A DNA stretch of 64,000 nt. Origin: Pseudomonadota bacterium. Its GTDB lineage: Bacteria; Pseudomonadota; Alphaproteobacteria; Rhizobiales; Hyphomicrobiaceae. Below, one piece after another: positions 45,711-55,417 of this stretch. The notes under the pieces were generated by a model. It was not told where the DNA came from. It was given only the letters and a program-made list of their open reading frames with translations, and did no database searches. Location of the stretch: the NCBI GenBank assembly GCA_023387235.1, contig JAEWIJ010000199.1, forward strand, positions 26,987 through 90,986, in the 5' to 3' direction. Positions within the stretch are counted from its first letter, which is position 1; each line of letters begins with the position of its first letter. The position numbers were made by a program, and so were the translations under genes.

Positions 45711-47381
45711 GTGGCGACAGTGGCTGAAACCAACCTGGCTCTTCACGAAGGGACCGACGTCGAAGCGGCTCGATCATGGGTGCCGATGATCACCATCGCC
45801 CTGGGGCAGGTGTTGATGTCCTTCAACGTCGCGTCTTTGCCGGTGGCATTGAGCGGCATGGTGGAAAGCTTCAATGTCCCGCCGACGACGGTCGCGACTG
45901 GCATCGTGATGTACTCGATGGCCGTCGCCGGCCTCGTGATGCTCGGCGCCAAGCTGAACCAGCGCTTCGGTGCGCTCAACGTGTTCCGCGCCGTCGTCGC
46001 CCTGTTCGGTATGGCCCAGGTCATGATGACTTTCAGTCCCAACGCCACCACGATGATTGCCGCGCAGGGACTTTCGGGTGCGGCGGGCGCGGCGCTTGTT
46101 CCATCGCTCGTCGCGCTCATCGCCGAAAACTACCGCGGGACGCAGCAGGCGACGGCACTTGGAGCACTGGGCTCGGCGCGGGCAGGAGCTGGCGTTGCCG
46201 CCTTCCTCATCGGCGGTATTCTTGGAACCTACATCGGCTGGCGCCCGGCCTTTGGTCTGCTCATCGTTCTTTCCGCGGTTGTCCTGTTCCTCAGCTTCCG
46301 CCTGCGCCCCGATCGCGGTCGCCCCGACGTCGAGATCGACTTCGTCGCCGTCATCCTTGCTGCCGTCGCGATCCTGCTCATCAGCTTCGGCTTCAACAAT
46401 CTCAATCGGTGGGGGCTCGGGCTTGCGCAGCCGGCGGCTCCTTTCTCCATACTCGGCCTTTCTCCGGCGCCTTTGATGATCATCATTGGCGGCTTCGTGG
46501 GACAAGCCTTTCTCGTGTGGACGCGCAAGCGGCAGGAGGCCGGCAAAACGCCGCTGCTGGCGCTCGAGGTGATCGACTCGCCACAAGAGCGCGCGGCCGT
46601 CTACGCGATGTTCTCCGTGGTCGCGCTCGAGGCGGCACTGAACTTCTCGGTACCGCTCTATATCCAGATCGTGCAGGGGCGGTCGCCGCTGGCCACGGCC
46701 ATCGCCATGATGCCATTCAATCTGTCCGTCTTCTTCTCGGCCATGCTGGTCGTGAAACTCTACGACAAGATTTCGCCGAGGCAGATTGGCCGCGGCGGCT
46801 TCATCTTGTGCACTGTTGCGCTGCTGTGGCTGGCTTTCGTCGTGCGCAACGATTGGAGCGAATTCCCCGTCCTGATCGGCCTCATTCTGTTCGGCATCGG
46901 CCAGGGCGCTCTCGTGACGCTGGTCTTCAACGTGCTGGTGACCGCGTCGCCAAAAGAGCTGGCGGGCGACGTCGGCTCGCTCCGCGGCACCACGAACAAT
47001 CTTGCTGCGGCGGTCGGCACTGCCGTTGCCGGCGCGTTGCTGGTCGCTTTGCTGAGCGCCGGGATTATCCGCGCGATTGCTGCCAATCCATCGCTGCCGC
47101 CGGAAATCCAGTCGCAGGTGGATCTCGACAGCATCACGTTCGTCAGCAATGACCGGCTGCATGAGGTGATGTCACGCACGACAGCCTCTCCAGCTCAAGT
47201 CGAGGAAGCCGTTCGCGTGAACTCGGAGGCCCGATTGCGTGCACTCAAGCTCGGGCTTTTGATCATGGCGGCGCTGGCCTTTATTTCGATCATTCCTGCC
47301 GGGCGCTTGCCCGGATACAAGCCGGGAGAAATTCCGGACCCTGAAGCGCAGCCCGCCGATCAGGCAAGCGCGGCGCCATGA
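45711..47381 (+). CDS. MFS transporter, 14-helix DHA2-like
   Basis: A 556-residue membrane protein from GTG 45711. About 14 hydrophobic segments are visible, with AKLNQRFGALNVFRA after helix 2 (the D-x-x-GRR-like loop is replaced) and ALGSARAGAGVAAFLIGGIL resembling motif C of drug exporters. The C-terminal half includes LIGLILFGIGQGALVTL. The closest type is the EmrB/QacA DHA2 family. It follows glsA in the same direction and could export a glutamine-derived product. Its last 22 bp overlap the end of the convergent FAD-binding gene. Confidence 0.83.
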   Translation: MATVAETNLALHEGTDVEAARSWVPMITIALGQVLMSFNVASLPVALSGMVESFNVPPTTVATGIVMYSMAVAGLVMLGAKLNQRFGALNVFRAVVALFGMAQVMMTFSPNATTMIAAQGLSGAAGAALVPSLVALIAENYRGTQQATALGALGSARAGAGVAAFLIGGILGTYIGWRPAFGLLIVLSAVVLFLSFRLRPDRGRPDVEIDFVAVILAAVAILLISFGFNNLNRWGLGLAQPAAPFSILGLSPAPLMIIIGGFVGQAFLVWTRKRQEAGKTPLLALEVIDSPQERAAVYAMFSVVALEAALNFSVPLYIQIVQGRSPLATAIAMMPFNLSVFFSAMLVVKLYDKISPRQIGRGGFILCTVALLWLAFVVRNDWSEFPVLIGLILFGIGQGALVTLVFNVLVTASPKELAGDVGSLRGTTNNLAAAVGTAVAGALLVALLSAGIIRAIAANPSLPPEIQSQVDLDSITFVSNDRLHEVMSRTTASPAQVEEAVRVNSEARLRALKLGLLIMAALAFISIIPAGRLPGYKPGEIPDPEAQPADQASAAP

Positions 47382-48724
47382 GCCATTGCCATATCCGTCG
47401 CGATCCCCGCCGCGATGGCCGCGATGGTGTTGACCGTTGCGAGCTCTCCGTGATTGGCGCGGGCCAGGAAGCCCAGAGCGTAGAGCTTGCCGAACAGACG
47501 GGGTTCGACGTGGAGGAGGCGGCCCTGATCGTCGACCGCCAGGCCATTGCGGGCTGCGTCGCCAAGGTCGATGCCTGTGACCGCCAGGAGATCGCCGATC
47601 GGCGCCAGCGCCGTTCGATATGACGTGTCGAACCCCGAGGTATTGATCACGATATCCGCAGGCACCTCCTCGAAACCTGTCGACGTCTGGATCCGCAAAC
47701 CGCGCGCCGTGGTGCCGAGCACCTTTCCGCGAAGATGCGCAAAGCGCCCCGATGCGATCAGGGCCTCGATCCGGCGATGCGCGGGCGGCGGCATCAGAAA
47801 GCGATGAATTTCCCAAAGCGATCGTGCGTGGCGACGCACGCGCCGCCGCTCGATGGGCGAGAGTCCGCGCCACAAGAACGGAAAATTGCGGCGCACCCAG
47901 TCCGCGCTCGGTCTCCAGTCGCCGCTCTCCGCCACGGCTTCTTTGGCCCATTTTCGCGCCAAGGCCACGAACTCGCGTGCCGTAAGGGTCGTCGGAAGCG
48001 CCTCCGCCGGCGAGAAATCCGGGCGCATCCCGACGGAAACGTGTGGGCGACGCCCATTGCGAGAGACGCATGTGATCGCCCCACGATGGCCACAGGCTTC
48101 GAGGTCGGCGATGACGTCCGCCATTGTCAGGGCGCCGCCGACGACGGCCACGCGGGCTGTCTCGCCGACGGTACTTGGCTCGAAGCCCCATGCGGACTGG
48201 ATCACCATCGGGCCAGCGCTGCCGGCGGCCTCCAGTATGGGAATCGGCGAAGGCGGCCCGTTGCCGATCGCGAGAACAATGCGGTCGAAGATCTGCGCGC
48301 CATCTGCCGATCGCACCACGAATACGTCACCTTCCAGATCGATCGAGCGTGCGACCTCGCGCACGTGCGTGAAGGTGATGCGCGGGTTCTGATCGCATGC
48401 TGCGCGAAGGTGCTCGTGAATGTAGGTGCCGAACCAGGCACGAGGAAAAAAGTATGCCCCATCGCTTTCGCGAAATTCTTCGGCGTAGGGAAAGCGGGCC
48501 AGTGCCCAGGTACAGAACTGGTTTTCGTCATCGGGTATCAGAGACACCGTGTGGGCGGGCACATTGAGAAGACGATGGTCGGGGCCTCGCGCATAGGCGA
48601 TGCCGCGGCCGACCTCTTCAGCGGGCTCATAGATGGTAATGGAGTGGCCAGGAGGGAGCGTCCGAAGCAACGCTATGGCGGTGGAGGCACCGGCGTACCC
48701 TCCGCCCACAATCGCAATGCGCAT
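47360..48724 (-). CDS. FAD/NAD(P)-binding protein (HpnW/YdhS-like)
   Basis: A 454-residue protein of the FAD-NAD(P)-binding type with a Rossmann opening MRIAIVGGGYAGASTAIALL. VGRGIAYARGPDHRLLNVPA is the substrate-side block, VAVVGGALTMADVIADLEA the NAD(P) loop, and VINTSGFDTSYRTALAPIGD and KLYALGFLARANHGEL are typical C-terminal blocks. The exact reaction is unknown. ATG 48724 is the start because it begins the Rossmann fold; an extension to 48835 overlaps the LysR gene by 20 bp. It converges with the MFS gene. Confidence 0.82.
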   Translation of the reverse strand: MRIAIVGGGYAGASTAIALLRTLPPGHSITIYEPAEEVGRGIAYARGPDHRLLNVPAHTVSLIPDDENQFCTWALARFPYAEEFRESDGAYFFPRAWFGTYIHEHLRAACDQNPRITFTHVREVARSIDLEGDVFVVRSADGAQIFDRIVLAIGNGPPSPIPILEAAGSAGPMVIQSAWGFEPSTVGETARVAVVGGALTMADVIADLEACGHRGAITCVSRNGRRPHVSVGMRPDFSPAEALPTTLTAREFVALARKWAKEAVAESGDWRPSADWVRRNFPFLWRGLSPIERRRVRRHARSLWEIHRFLMPPPAHRRIEALIASGRFAHLRGKVLGTTARGLRIQTSTGFEEVPADIVINTSGFDTSYRTALAPIGDLLAVTGIDLGDAARNGLAVDDQGRLLHVEPRLFGKLYALGFLARANHGELATVNTIAAIAAGIATDMAMAHGAALA

Positions 48725-48815
48725 AGACGAACGTCTGCTCCTGGATGATGGATTTCCTTTTCTTTTCGGTTTGATACCGGCGCACGATAGAGTCAACCGG
48801 ATATGTCGCCGCGGA

Positions 48816-49694
48816 TCATGCAACAGCGAGAGCATGAAATGCGGCAGACGCCTGCGTGATGTAGCGTTCCTTGTGGCGCAGGATGGAGAAATGACGTTTC
48901 GGCAAATCGACGTCGATCGCGGAGAGCGAGCCCGCCTTCAAGGCCCGCTCCACGACCAGCCGTGAGATGATCGTCACACCGGCGCCTGCCTCTACGGCCG
49001 CGCAGACTGCTTCATTGGACGGCAACTCCAACGCAATCTCAAGATCCTCGCGTTTGATGCCGAGCGCCGGCAGCGCTGCTTCCAGGACGGCTCTCGTGCC
49101 CGAGCCGCGCTCCCGGCAGATCCATCTGGCGCTGGAGAATTCCCGAGCCTCGCTTGGTGGCGCGCTCGCCCAGGGATGACATGGCGCCGAAATCAGCACC
49201 AGGCTGTCCTCTGCGACGGCGTGCACACTCAACATCGGGTCATCGATGTCGCCTTCGATGAAACCGATATCCGCGATCCCTTCATGCACCTGGGCCGCAA
49301 CCGTTTGCGTGTTGCCGAGCGACAGCGCGAGAGCGATGCCAGGATAGCGCGCCTGAAAGCGATGCATGATGGCCGGTAGCCAGTAGTTGCCGACGGTCTG
49401 GCTTGCGGCGAGGCTGAGGGCGCCCCGCTTCAGCCCCGCGAGATCGGCCAGTACGGTCTCCGCCGTGGACGACCGCGCGAGCACCGCTCGCGCTTCTGCG
49501 AGGAATAGCCGACCAGCCTCGGTCAATGCGATGCCCCGGCCGATCCGATCGAAAAGCCGTACCGCATAGCGTGCCTCGAGCGCGGCAACGGCTGCGCTCG
49601 TCGCCGATTGCGTCAGGTTGAGGTGGCGCGCCGCCTGCGTGACGTGCTCGTACTCGGCGACCGCAACGAATATGCGAAGCTGCTCCAGCGTCAT
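48816..49694 (-). CDS. LysR-type regulator, YeiE/CbbR-like
   Basis: A 292-residue LysR protein. Residues 1-60 are the winged helix (FVAVAEYEHVTQAARHLNLT then TSAAVAALEARYAVRLFDR); the remainder is the inducer-binding domain (ALSLAASQTVGNYWLPAIMH and ICRERGSGTRAVLE, a CbbR/CysB-like sulfate-site region). Such regulators are paired with YeiH-type genes in many Proteobacteria; E. coli YeiE controls yeiH and sulfite homeostasis. It starts 10 bp after the yeiH-like stop on the same strand, so both are co-transcribed. Confidence 0.86.
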   Translation of the reverse strand: MTLEQLRIFVAVAEYEHVTQAARHLNLTQSATSAAVAALEARYAVRLFDRIGRGIALTEAGRLFLAEARAVLARSSTAETVLADLAGLKRGALSLAASQTVGNYWLPAIMHRFQARYPGIALALSLGNTQTVAAQVHEGIADIGFIEGDIDDPMLSVHAVAEDSLVLISAPCHPWASAPPSEAREFSSARWICRERGSGTRAVLEAALPALGIKREDLEIALELPSNEAVCAAVEAGAGVTIISRLVVERALKAGSLSAIDVDLPKRHFSILRHKERYITQASAAFHALAVA

Positions 49695-49704
49695 GGCAGC
49701 GACA

Positions 49705-50778
49705 CTATACGAACAGCAGCACCAATGTCAGGCAGAAGCCGGCGATGAAGATCGACGCCCCGACGCCGAGCAGCAGAGGGCGCAAGCCGCGGGCACGCAG
49801 GTGCCGCATATCGGTTTGAAGCCCCATGGCGGCGAGTGCCATGGTGAGCATGAATGTCGTCAGCGTACCAATCGTCGCTTTCGCATCCGCAGATATTTCA
49901 AAGAAACTATTGGCCAGGATGAGCGTGATGAAGCCGAGAACGAACCACGGCACCGGCGCTTCCGCACCAGGCTGCTCGCTTCCCTCGTTGCGGGATCGAC
50001 GGCGAGCCGCCAGCGCTAGAACCATGATCAGCGGCCCGAGAGCGATGACGCGAGAGAGCTTCGCGATCGTACCCAGCTCACCGGCCTGCTGCCCCCCCTG
50101 GAACGCCGCCGCCAGAACCTGCGCGACCTCGTGGATCGAGGCGCCGGCCCACAAGCCGTAAGCGTGAGACTCAAGGCCGAGAGCCGCCCCCAGGATCGGA
50201 TAGGCGAACATCGCGATCGAGCCGAAGACGGTCACGCAGGCCACGGCGTACGCGGCATCCTCGCTTCGCGCGCGCGTCACTGTATTGGTCGCGATGATGG
50301 CCGACGCGCCACAGATCGATGTGCCGGCGGCGATCAGCTCGGTGAGGCCGCGCTCGACCCCAAGGACCCGGCCGAACCAGACCGTGAACGCAAAGGTTGC
50401 GATCAGCGTGGCGAGGATGATGCCGATGCCGGTTGCGCCGACCGCGAAGATCTGCCCGGCGGTCAATTGCAGGCCGAGCAGAATGATCGCCAGCCGTAGT
50501 ATCCGGCGAAGCACGAAGACGATACCGGCGCGGACGATGACCGGTGCGCCGACCATCGCATTGATAGCGATGCCGATGGCAATCGCGAGCATCATCGGGC
50601 TGGCGAGTGACAGGCCGGGAATGGCCCGCAATCCAAACGCCGCCGCCGCAATCGCGATCGTGAGGAAAAGTCCCGGCGCGATATTGATCGGATGGGCCGT
50701 CCACTGCGGCGCAGCGATCCCCGGCTTGTTCGATGTACCTTGCGGTGGATTGGTCGATGTCTGCGCCGATGCGTCCAT
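49705..50778 (-). CDS. yeiH: YeiH/UPF0324 membrane protein, putative sulfite-related transporter
   Basis: A 357-residue protein with about ten helices. [23 protein letters not shown] helix 3, [32 protein letters not shown] and [20 protein letters not shown] are the hallmarks of UPF0324. The family is linked by genetics and gene context to sulfite or sulfonate export, though the substrate is unproven. The N-terminal 30 residues are Thr/Pro-rich and cytoplasmic. It leads the pair with the LysR gene. Confidence 0.88.
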   Translation of the reverse strand: MDASAQTSTNPPQGTSNKPGIAAPQWTAHPINIAPGLFLTIAIAAAAFGLRAIPGLSLASPMMLAIAIGIAINAMVGAPVIVRAGIVFVLRRILRLAIILLGLQLTAGQIFAVGATGIGIILATLIATFAFTVWFGRVLGVERGLTELIAAGTSICGASAIIATNTVTRARSEDAAYAVACVTVFGSIAMFAYPILGAALGLESHAYGLWAGASIHEVAQVLAAAFQGGQQAGELGTIAKLSRVIALGPLIMVLALAARRRSRNEGSEQPGAEAPVPWFVLGFITLILANSFFEISADAKATIGTLTTFMLTMALAAMGLQTDMRHLRARGLRPLLLGVGASIFIAGFCLTLVLLFV

Positions 50779-50914
50779 TGCCGAGTCCTGTTATCCCGGC
50801 CGTGATGTGCGCCTCTCCTGCCTCGGCGATCCAACGCATTGTATGGATGGGTTTGATCGACTGTTCCGATGATTGCCTTCAATCGAACGGGCGGAATGTC
50901 ACGCCCGAGATCCC

Positions 50915-50947
50915 GGCCGCGCGGGAAACATGAAGTCCCGCGCGGCC
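50915..50947 (-). terminator. Strong terminator-like hairpin after an aldehyde dehydrogenase
   Basis: GGCCGCGCGGGA, a 9-nt loop and the complementary TCCCGCGCGGCC form a 12-bp perfect stem starting 8 bases beyond the aldehyde dehydrogenase stop. The stem is nearly all G-C. It probably ends the leftward transcript that begins at the second aldehyde dehydrogenase. Confidence 0.7.
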
Positions 50948-50954
50948 TCGATCC

Positions 50955-52385
50955 TTACGTCGTGGCGAGATGCGAGACGTTCTTCACCACCGTGTAGCAC
51001 TGCAGTCCCTCGACGCCGCCCTCGCGGCCGATACCGCTGTCCTTGACACCACCGAATGGCGTCTCGGCGCTCGATGCCACGAAGTGATTGATCGACAGGT
51101 TGCCGACCTCGACCTCCTGCGACAAGCGCTCCGCGTTCGATGCCGAGTTGGTGAAGGCGTAACCGGCGAGACCATACGGCACCGAGTTTGCCTTCTCGAT
51201 TGCCTCATCGAGGCTCTTCACACGGCTCACCAAGGCAAGCGGGCCGAACGGCTCCTCGCGCATGGCGCGCGCATCGTCAGGGATATCGGCGACGACGGTC
51301 AGCGGGAAGAAGTAGCCGTTGTTGCCGATGCGCGCACCGCCCGTCGTGATGCGAGCGCCCTTGGCCTTGGCGTCGGCGACGAACATTTCCATGGCAGCGA
51401 TGCGACGGTCATTGGCGAGCGGTCCGAGTTGCACCGACGGATCGAGGCCATTGCCGACCTTGAGCGATGCGGCCTTGTCGGTGATGGCTGCGGTGAAGCG
51501 GTCGTAGATCTTGTCCTCGACGAAGAAGCGCGTCGGCGAGACGCAGACCTGGCCGGCGTTGCGCGACTTCCCGATCGCCGAGGCGGCACCGGCTTTCGTG
51601 GGATCGACATCGTCGCACACGATCACCGGCGAGTGGCCGCCGAGTTCCATGATCGCCGGCTTCATGTGCACCCCGCACATCGCCGAGAGATGCTTGCCGA
51701 CGGGCACCGAGCCGGTGAACGTGATCAGCCGCACCGACGGTTGCGGGATCAGGTACTCGGAGATCTCCGACGGCTTGCCGAATACGAGGTTGAGCACGCC
51801 GGCAGGAAGGCCCGCGTCTGCGAACGCCTTGACGAGCTGGAAAGCACCGGCCGGCGTTTCCTCCGACGCCTTGAGGATGATCGAGCAGCCGGCGCCGAGT
51901 GCACCGCCGACCTTGCGCGCCGGCGAGCTGAACGGGAAGTTCCACGGCGAGAACGCGGCGACGACACCGATCGGCTGGCGCAGCACCGAGTGGCGCATGC
52001 CGGGCTCGCTCGGGATGATGCGGCCGTAGACGCGGCGACCTTCCTGCGCGTCCCACTCGATGATCTCGGCGGCGCGGATGATTTCCAGTCGCGACTGTGC
52101 GATCGGCTTGCCCTGCTCGAGTGTCATCGCGACCGCCATTTCTTCGGCGCGCTGGCGGATCAGCGCGGTCGCCTTGAAGATGAGATCGGCGCGGGCCGAT
52201 GGTGATGTCCGCGACCAGATCTTGAAGCCCTTCTCGGCTGCGGCGAGCGCATCGTCGAGATCGGCCGTCGTGGCGTGCGGCACGGTGCCGAGCACGCTTT
52301 CGTCGGCGGGATTGAGCACCGGCTGGCCGGCGCGGCTGCGCCACTCGCCGCCGATGTAGAGTTTCAGCTCCGGATATTGCACCAT
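50955..52385 (-). CDS. NAD(P)-dependent aldehyde dehydrogenase, succinate-semialdehyde type
   Basis: A 476-residue class 3-type ALDH oxidising an aldehyde to an acid. YIGGEWRSR opening, AFSPWNFPFSSPARKVGGAL, catalytic base in IMELGGHSP and nucleophile Cys281 in NAGQVCVSPTRFFVED. EEPFGPLALVSR and SHLATT close it. It resembles GabD and aldehyde dehydrogenases for medium-chain substrates. The ATG at 52385 lies 7 bases after a gcaacggagga site; an ATG two codons earlier is too close to that site. It is the last gene of the ALDH2-moeA-ALDH1 group. Confidence 0.9.
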   Translation of the reverse strand: MVQYPELKLYIGGEWRSRAGQPVLNPADESVLGTVPHATTADLDDALAAAEKGFKIWSRTSPSARADLIFKATALIRQRAEEMAVAMTLEQGKPIAQSRLEIIRAAEIIEWDAQEGRRVYGRIIPSEPGMRHSVLRQPIGVVAAFSPWNFPFSSPARKVGGALGAGCSIILKASEETPAGAFQLVKAFADAGLPAGVLNLVFGKPSEISEYLIPQPSVRLITFTGSVPVGKHLSAMCGVHMKPAIMELGGHSPVIVCDDVDPTKAGAASAIGKSRNAGQVCVSPTRFFVEDKIYDRFTAAITDKAASLKVGNGLDPSVQLGPLANDRRIAAMEMFVADAKAKGARITTGGARIGNNGYFFPLTVVADIPDDARAMREEPFGPLALVSRVKSLDEAIEKANSVPYGLAGYAFTNSASNAERLSQEVEVGNLSINHFVASSAETPFGGVKDSGIGREGGVEGLQCYTVVKNVSHLATT

Positions 52386-52490
52386 CGTCATTCCTCCGTT
52401 GCGGGCAGCCGGCATCCGGCCGTGCCCTTTCCATTCAGCAGCGCGTGTCCCTGTGCACGCACCCCGAAACTTGATCATCTGCAAGCACGA

Positions 52491-53744
52491 CTATTGCAGG
52501 AAAGCATTCAGGGGGACAAATGCCACGGTGTCGCCCGGTATCACCTGGACGCAGTCCTCAGGCAGTACGATAAGGCCAGTGGCACCGACGAGCGGCGACA
52601 GCATGGCCGGGCTCTGAGTATGCCAAGGTATCGCGACGCTTGCCCCGGATCGGTCGCGCCCCACGTCGGCGAGCAAAAACTGCCTTACGCCGCGGAGCTT
52701 CTCGAGCTCGAATCCGGCCGGCAGCTGCAGCATCAACGGCGCCTCGTCGCGCGCGCCAGCCAGCATTGTGACGATCGGGCGGCCGAACGCCAAGAAAGCG
52801 ATGGCGGCCGCGATCGGATTTCCGGGTAGCGCCAGGATGGGGCAATCATCGATGTCGCCTAGGCCGACCGGTCGTCCAGGCTTGATTGCGAGTGGCCATA
52901 CTTCTAGTGAGCCGCGCCGACCGATGATCGAACGGACGTGATCCTCGCGACCAACAGACATGCCACCGGTCGTAATGAGAAGATCGCAGTCGCGCGCGGC
53001 CGTGAGAAGCGCACTTTCCATCTTGTGCGCGTCGTCCTGCAGAATGCCGTAGTCGTGTACGTCGCACGCGAGCGGGGCGAGGAGGCCCGGCAGAAGCAGT
53101 CGGTTGGCATCCCAGATCTGGCCACGCTGGCACATCTGCCCCGGCTCGCACAACTCGTCGCCCGTCGAGAATAAGCCAACGCGGAGACGCCGGAGCACAG
53201 TGAGCCGGCGCAGGCCGAGTGCGCCGGCCAGCGCTATGTCGTGGGCCCGGAGGCGATGCCCGGCCGGCAGTACGACGCTTCCCGCACGCACGTCCTCGCC
53301 GCGCCGTCGACAGTTGTCCTTGCCATGCACATGCCTGCGCAAGCGCACCGTGCTGCCTTCGCAGAGGCAAAGCTCCTGCTCGACCACGCGATCGGCGCCA
53401 TCAGGCAGTAGCGCACCCGTGAGGATCCGCACAGCCTGTCCCTCCGCGACAACGCCGTCGAAGGGATGACCAGCGGCCGCCTCACCGATGACCTGCAGAG
53501 AGGCAATAGCGTCGGCAACGAGGTCCGCGGTGCGAACGGCGAAGCCATCCATGGCCGAGCGGTCGTCGGGAGGCAGATCGAGAGGTGCAGTCAGTCCTTG
53601 CACCAGAACGCGACCATGCGCTTCGTGAAGCTCGACCGACTCCCGCTCGCGGATGCGCACGAGCTGCGGACGAACCAACTCAAGCGCTTCGGCGAGCCGC
53701 AACGGGCGTCCCACTTTCTGATCATCTGCAGCGGCAAATGTCAT
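52491..53744 (-). CDS. moeA: Molybdopterin molybdenumtransferase MoeA-like
   Basis: A 417-residue MoeA homologue that inserts molybdate into adenylated molybdopterin. DDRSAMDGFAVRTADL is the signature N-terminal block, SSTGDEL-like LFSTGDELCEPGQ and ITTGGMSVGREDHVRSI hold the MoCF active-site motifs, AIKPGRPVGLGDI and LALPGNPIAAAI are the closing ones. It is shorter than the 390-410 residue enzymes only in loops; the domain order is intact. It lies between two aldehyde dehydrogenases. Moco-dependent aldehyde oxidoreductases exist, so the context may reflect an aldehyde or formate pathway, but no such enzyme is in the window. Confidence 0.88.
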   Translation of the reverse strand: MTFAAADDQKVGRPLRLAEALELVRPQLVRIRERESVELHEAHGRVLVQGLTAPLDLPPDDRSAMDGFAVRTADLVADAIASLQVIGEAAAGHPFDGVVAEGQAVRILTGALLPDGADRVVEQELCLCEGSTVRLRRHVHGKDNCRRRGEDVRAGSVVLPAGHRLRAHDIALAGALGLRRLTVLRRLRVGLFSTGDELCEPGQMCQRGQIWDANRLLLPGLLAPLACDVHDYGILQDDAHKMESALLTAARDCDLLITTGGMSVGREDHVRSIIGRRGSLEVWPLAIKPGRPVGLGDIDDCPILALPGNPIAAAIAFLAFGRPIVTMLAGARDEAPLMLQLPAGFELEKLRGVRQFLLADVGRDRSGASVAIPWHTQSPAMLSPLVGATGLIVLPEDCVQVIPGDTVAFVPLNAFLQ

Positions 53745-53823
53745 CGTGACTCTCTCGGCCTGGCCTCAGGCGGTCATGATCCGTGCGAAGCGGGCGCCTG
53801 AACGCCCGCTCCGCATTTCTCGA

Positions 53824-55323
53824 TCACAGCGCGGCGGTGATCGCCTTGACCTCGGTGTAGTTGTTGAAGACCTCGATCCCCATCTCGCGCCCCCAGCCGG
53901 ACTGCTTGTAGCCGCCGAAGGGAAGCGCGGAGTCGAACACGTTGTGGCAGTTGATCCACACGGTGCCCGAACGAATGCGGTGAGCCATTTTGTGGGCGAG
54001 GCCGCCGTTGCGGGTCCACACGCTCGCGGCAAGGCCGTAGATCGTGTCGTTGGCTTCCTTGGCGATACGATCGATGTCGTCATCATCGAACGGTTGCGCG
54101 CAGACAACCGGCCCGAAGATCTCCTCGCGTATGACCTTCATGTTCGGATTGGTGTTCGTGATCACCGTCGGCGCCACGAAGTAGCCTGCGTTGCCGACCT
54201 GCTTGCCGCCGGTGACGATCTCGGCGCCTTCCTGGCGGCCGGAAGCGATGTAGCCGGTCACGCGCGCGAACTGCTCGTCGGACACGAGCGGCCCCATCTC
54301 GGTCGCCGGATCGAGGCCGGGGCCGACCTTGATCCTGTTGGCAATCGAGGCGACGCCATCGACGACCTTGTCGAACACCTTCTTGTGCGCATAGAGGCGC
54401 GAGCCGGCGCAGCAGCACTGGCCGTGATTGAAGAAGATGGCGTTTGCTGCGCCGGGTATCGCCAGCTCGAGGTCGGCATCGGGGAACACGAGCGCCGGGG
54501 ATTTGCCGCCGAGCTCGAGACTCACTTTCTTCAGGTTGCCGGCTGCTGCCTGCACAATCAGTTTGCCGACTTCGGTCGAGCCTGTGAACGCAACCTTGTC
54601 GACGAGATCATGGCTGGCGAGCGCGGCGCCCGCTGTCTCGCCGTAGCCTGCGAGGATGTTGACGACACCGGCCGGGAAGCCCGCTTCCTGGATCAGCTCG
54701 CCGAGACGCAATGCAGAAAGCGGAGTCTGCTCGGCCGCCTTGAGTACGACGGTGCAGCCGGCGGCGAGGGCTGGTGCCAGCTTCCAGGCCGCCATGAGCA
54801 GCGGGAAGTTCCACGGGATGATCTGGCCGACGACGCCAACAGGTTCCTTGATCGTATAGGACAGATACTCACCGGGCATTGAAATCGGAATGGTCGAGCC
54901 GGTGATCTTCGTCGCCCAGCCGCTCATGTAGCGGAACATGTCGACGGTCAACGGGACATCGGCGACGCGCGCCACCGCTGCCGGCTTGCCGTTGTCGAGC
55001 GACTCGAGCTCGGCGAGCTCGTCGAGATTCTTCTCGACCAGATCGGCGAGCTTCCACAGCAGTCGGCTGCGCTCGTTGGGTTTCACGCGCGCCCAGGTGC
55101 CGTCGTCGAAGGCGCGGCGCGCAGCCTTCACTGCAAGGTCCACGTCCTGGCGGTCCGCCTCCGGAATCTGCGCGATGATCTGGCCGGTCGCCGGGTTGTA
55201 GACCGGGAAAGTCTTCCCCGAGGCTGCGGCGACCAGCTTGCCGTCGATCAGGAGACGGGGCTGGCGTCCGACGAACTCGCGGGCTGCCTTGCTGAGGCGA
55301 GCGTCGAGAGCAATCGCATCCAT
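53824..55323 (-). CDS. NAD-dependent aldehyde dehydrogenase, class 1/2 type
   Basis: A 499-residue ALDH with LLIDGKLVAAASGKTFPVYN near the N-terminus, IIPWNFPLLMAAWKLAPALAA, ELGGKSPALVFPDAD with the catalytic Glu, NHGQCCCAGSRLY with the nucleophile (second) Cys, and EEIFGPVVCAQPF. The closest types are betaine- or retinal/general-aldehyde dehydrogenases. A strong aaggagga site precedes ATG 55323. First gene of the group ALDH2-moeA-ALDH1; the intergenic gaps are 79 and 105 bp. Confidence 0.92.
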   Translation of the reverse strand: MDAIALDARLSKAAREFVGRQPRLLIDGKLVAAASGKTFPVYNPATGQIIAQIPEADRQDVDLAVKAARRAFDDGTWARVKPNERSRLLWKLADLVEKNLDELAELESLDNGKPAAVARVADVPLTVDMFRYMSGWATKITGSTIPISMPGEYLSYTIKEPVGVVGQIIPWNFPLLMAAWKLAPALAAGCTVVLKAAEQTPLSALRLGELIQEAGFPAGVVNILAGYGETAGAALASHDLVDKVAFTGSTEVGKLIVQAAAGNLKKVSLELGGKSPALVFPDADLELAIPGAANAIFFNHGQCCCAGSRLYAHKKVFDKVVDGVASIANRIKVGPGLDPATEMGPLVSDEQFARVTGYIASGRQEGAEIVTGGKQVGNAGYFVAPTVITNTNPNMKVIREEIFGPVVCAQPFDDDDIDRIAKEANDTIYGLAASVWTRNGGLAHKMAHRIRSGTVWINCHNVFDSALPFGGYKQSGWGREMGIEVFNNYTEVKAITAAL

Positions 55324-55417
55324 CGTTTCCTCCTTGGTCATTGGCCGATCCATATCCGTCTGGATATAGCGCTCGGCAGATTGCGGGCCCTGTCAGGCCC
55401 GGAGCCGGAAGCCGGTA

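Noticed and set aside
45774..47162. Long open frame on the minus strand
   Set aside because: Antisense to the MFS gene; composition is dominated by Arg, Gln and His, typical of shadows.
50970..52205. 411-codon plus-strand frame
   Set aside because: Antisense to a clear aldehyde dehydrogenase; no recognisable domain.
53746..54882. 378-codon plus-strand frame
   Set aside because: Antisense to the second aldehyde dehydrogenase; no domain.
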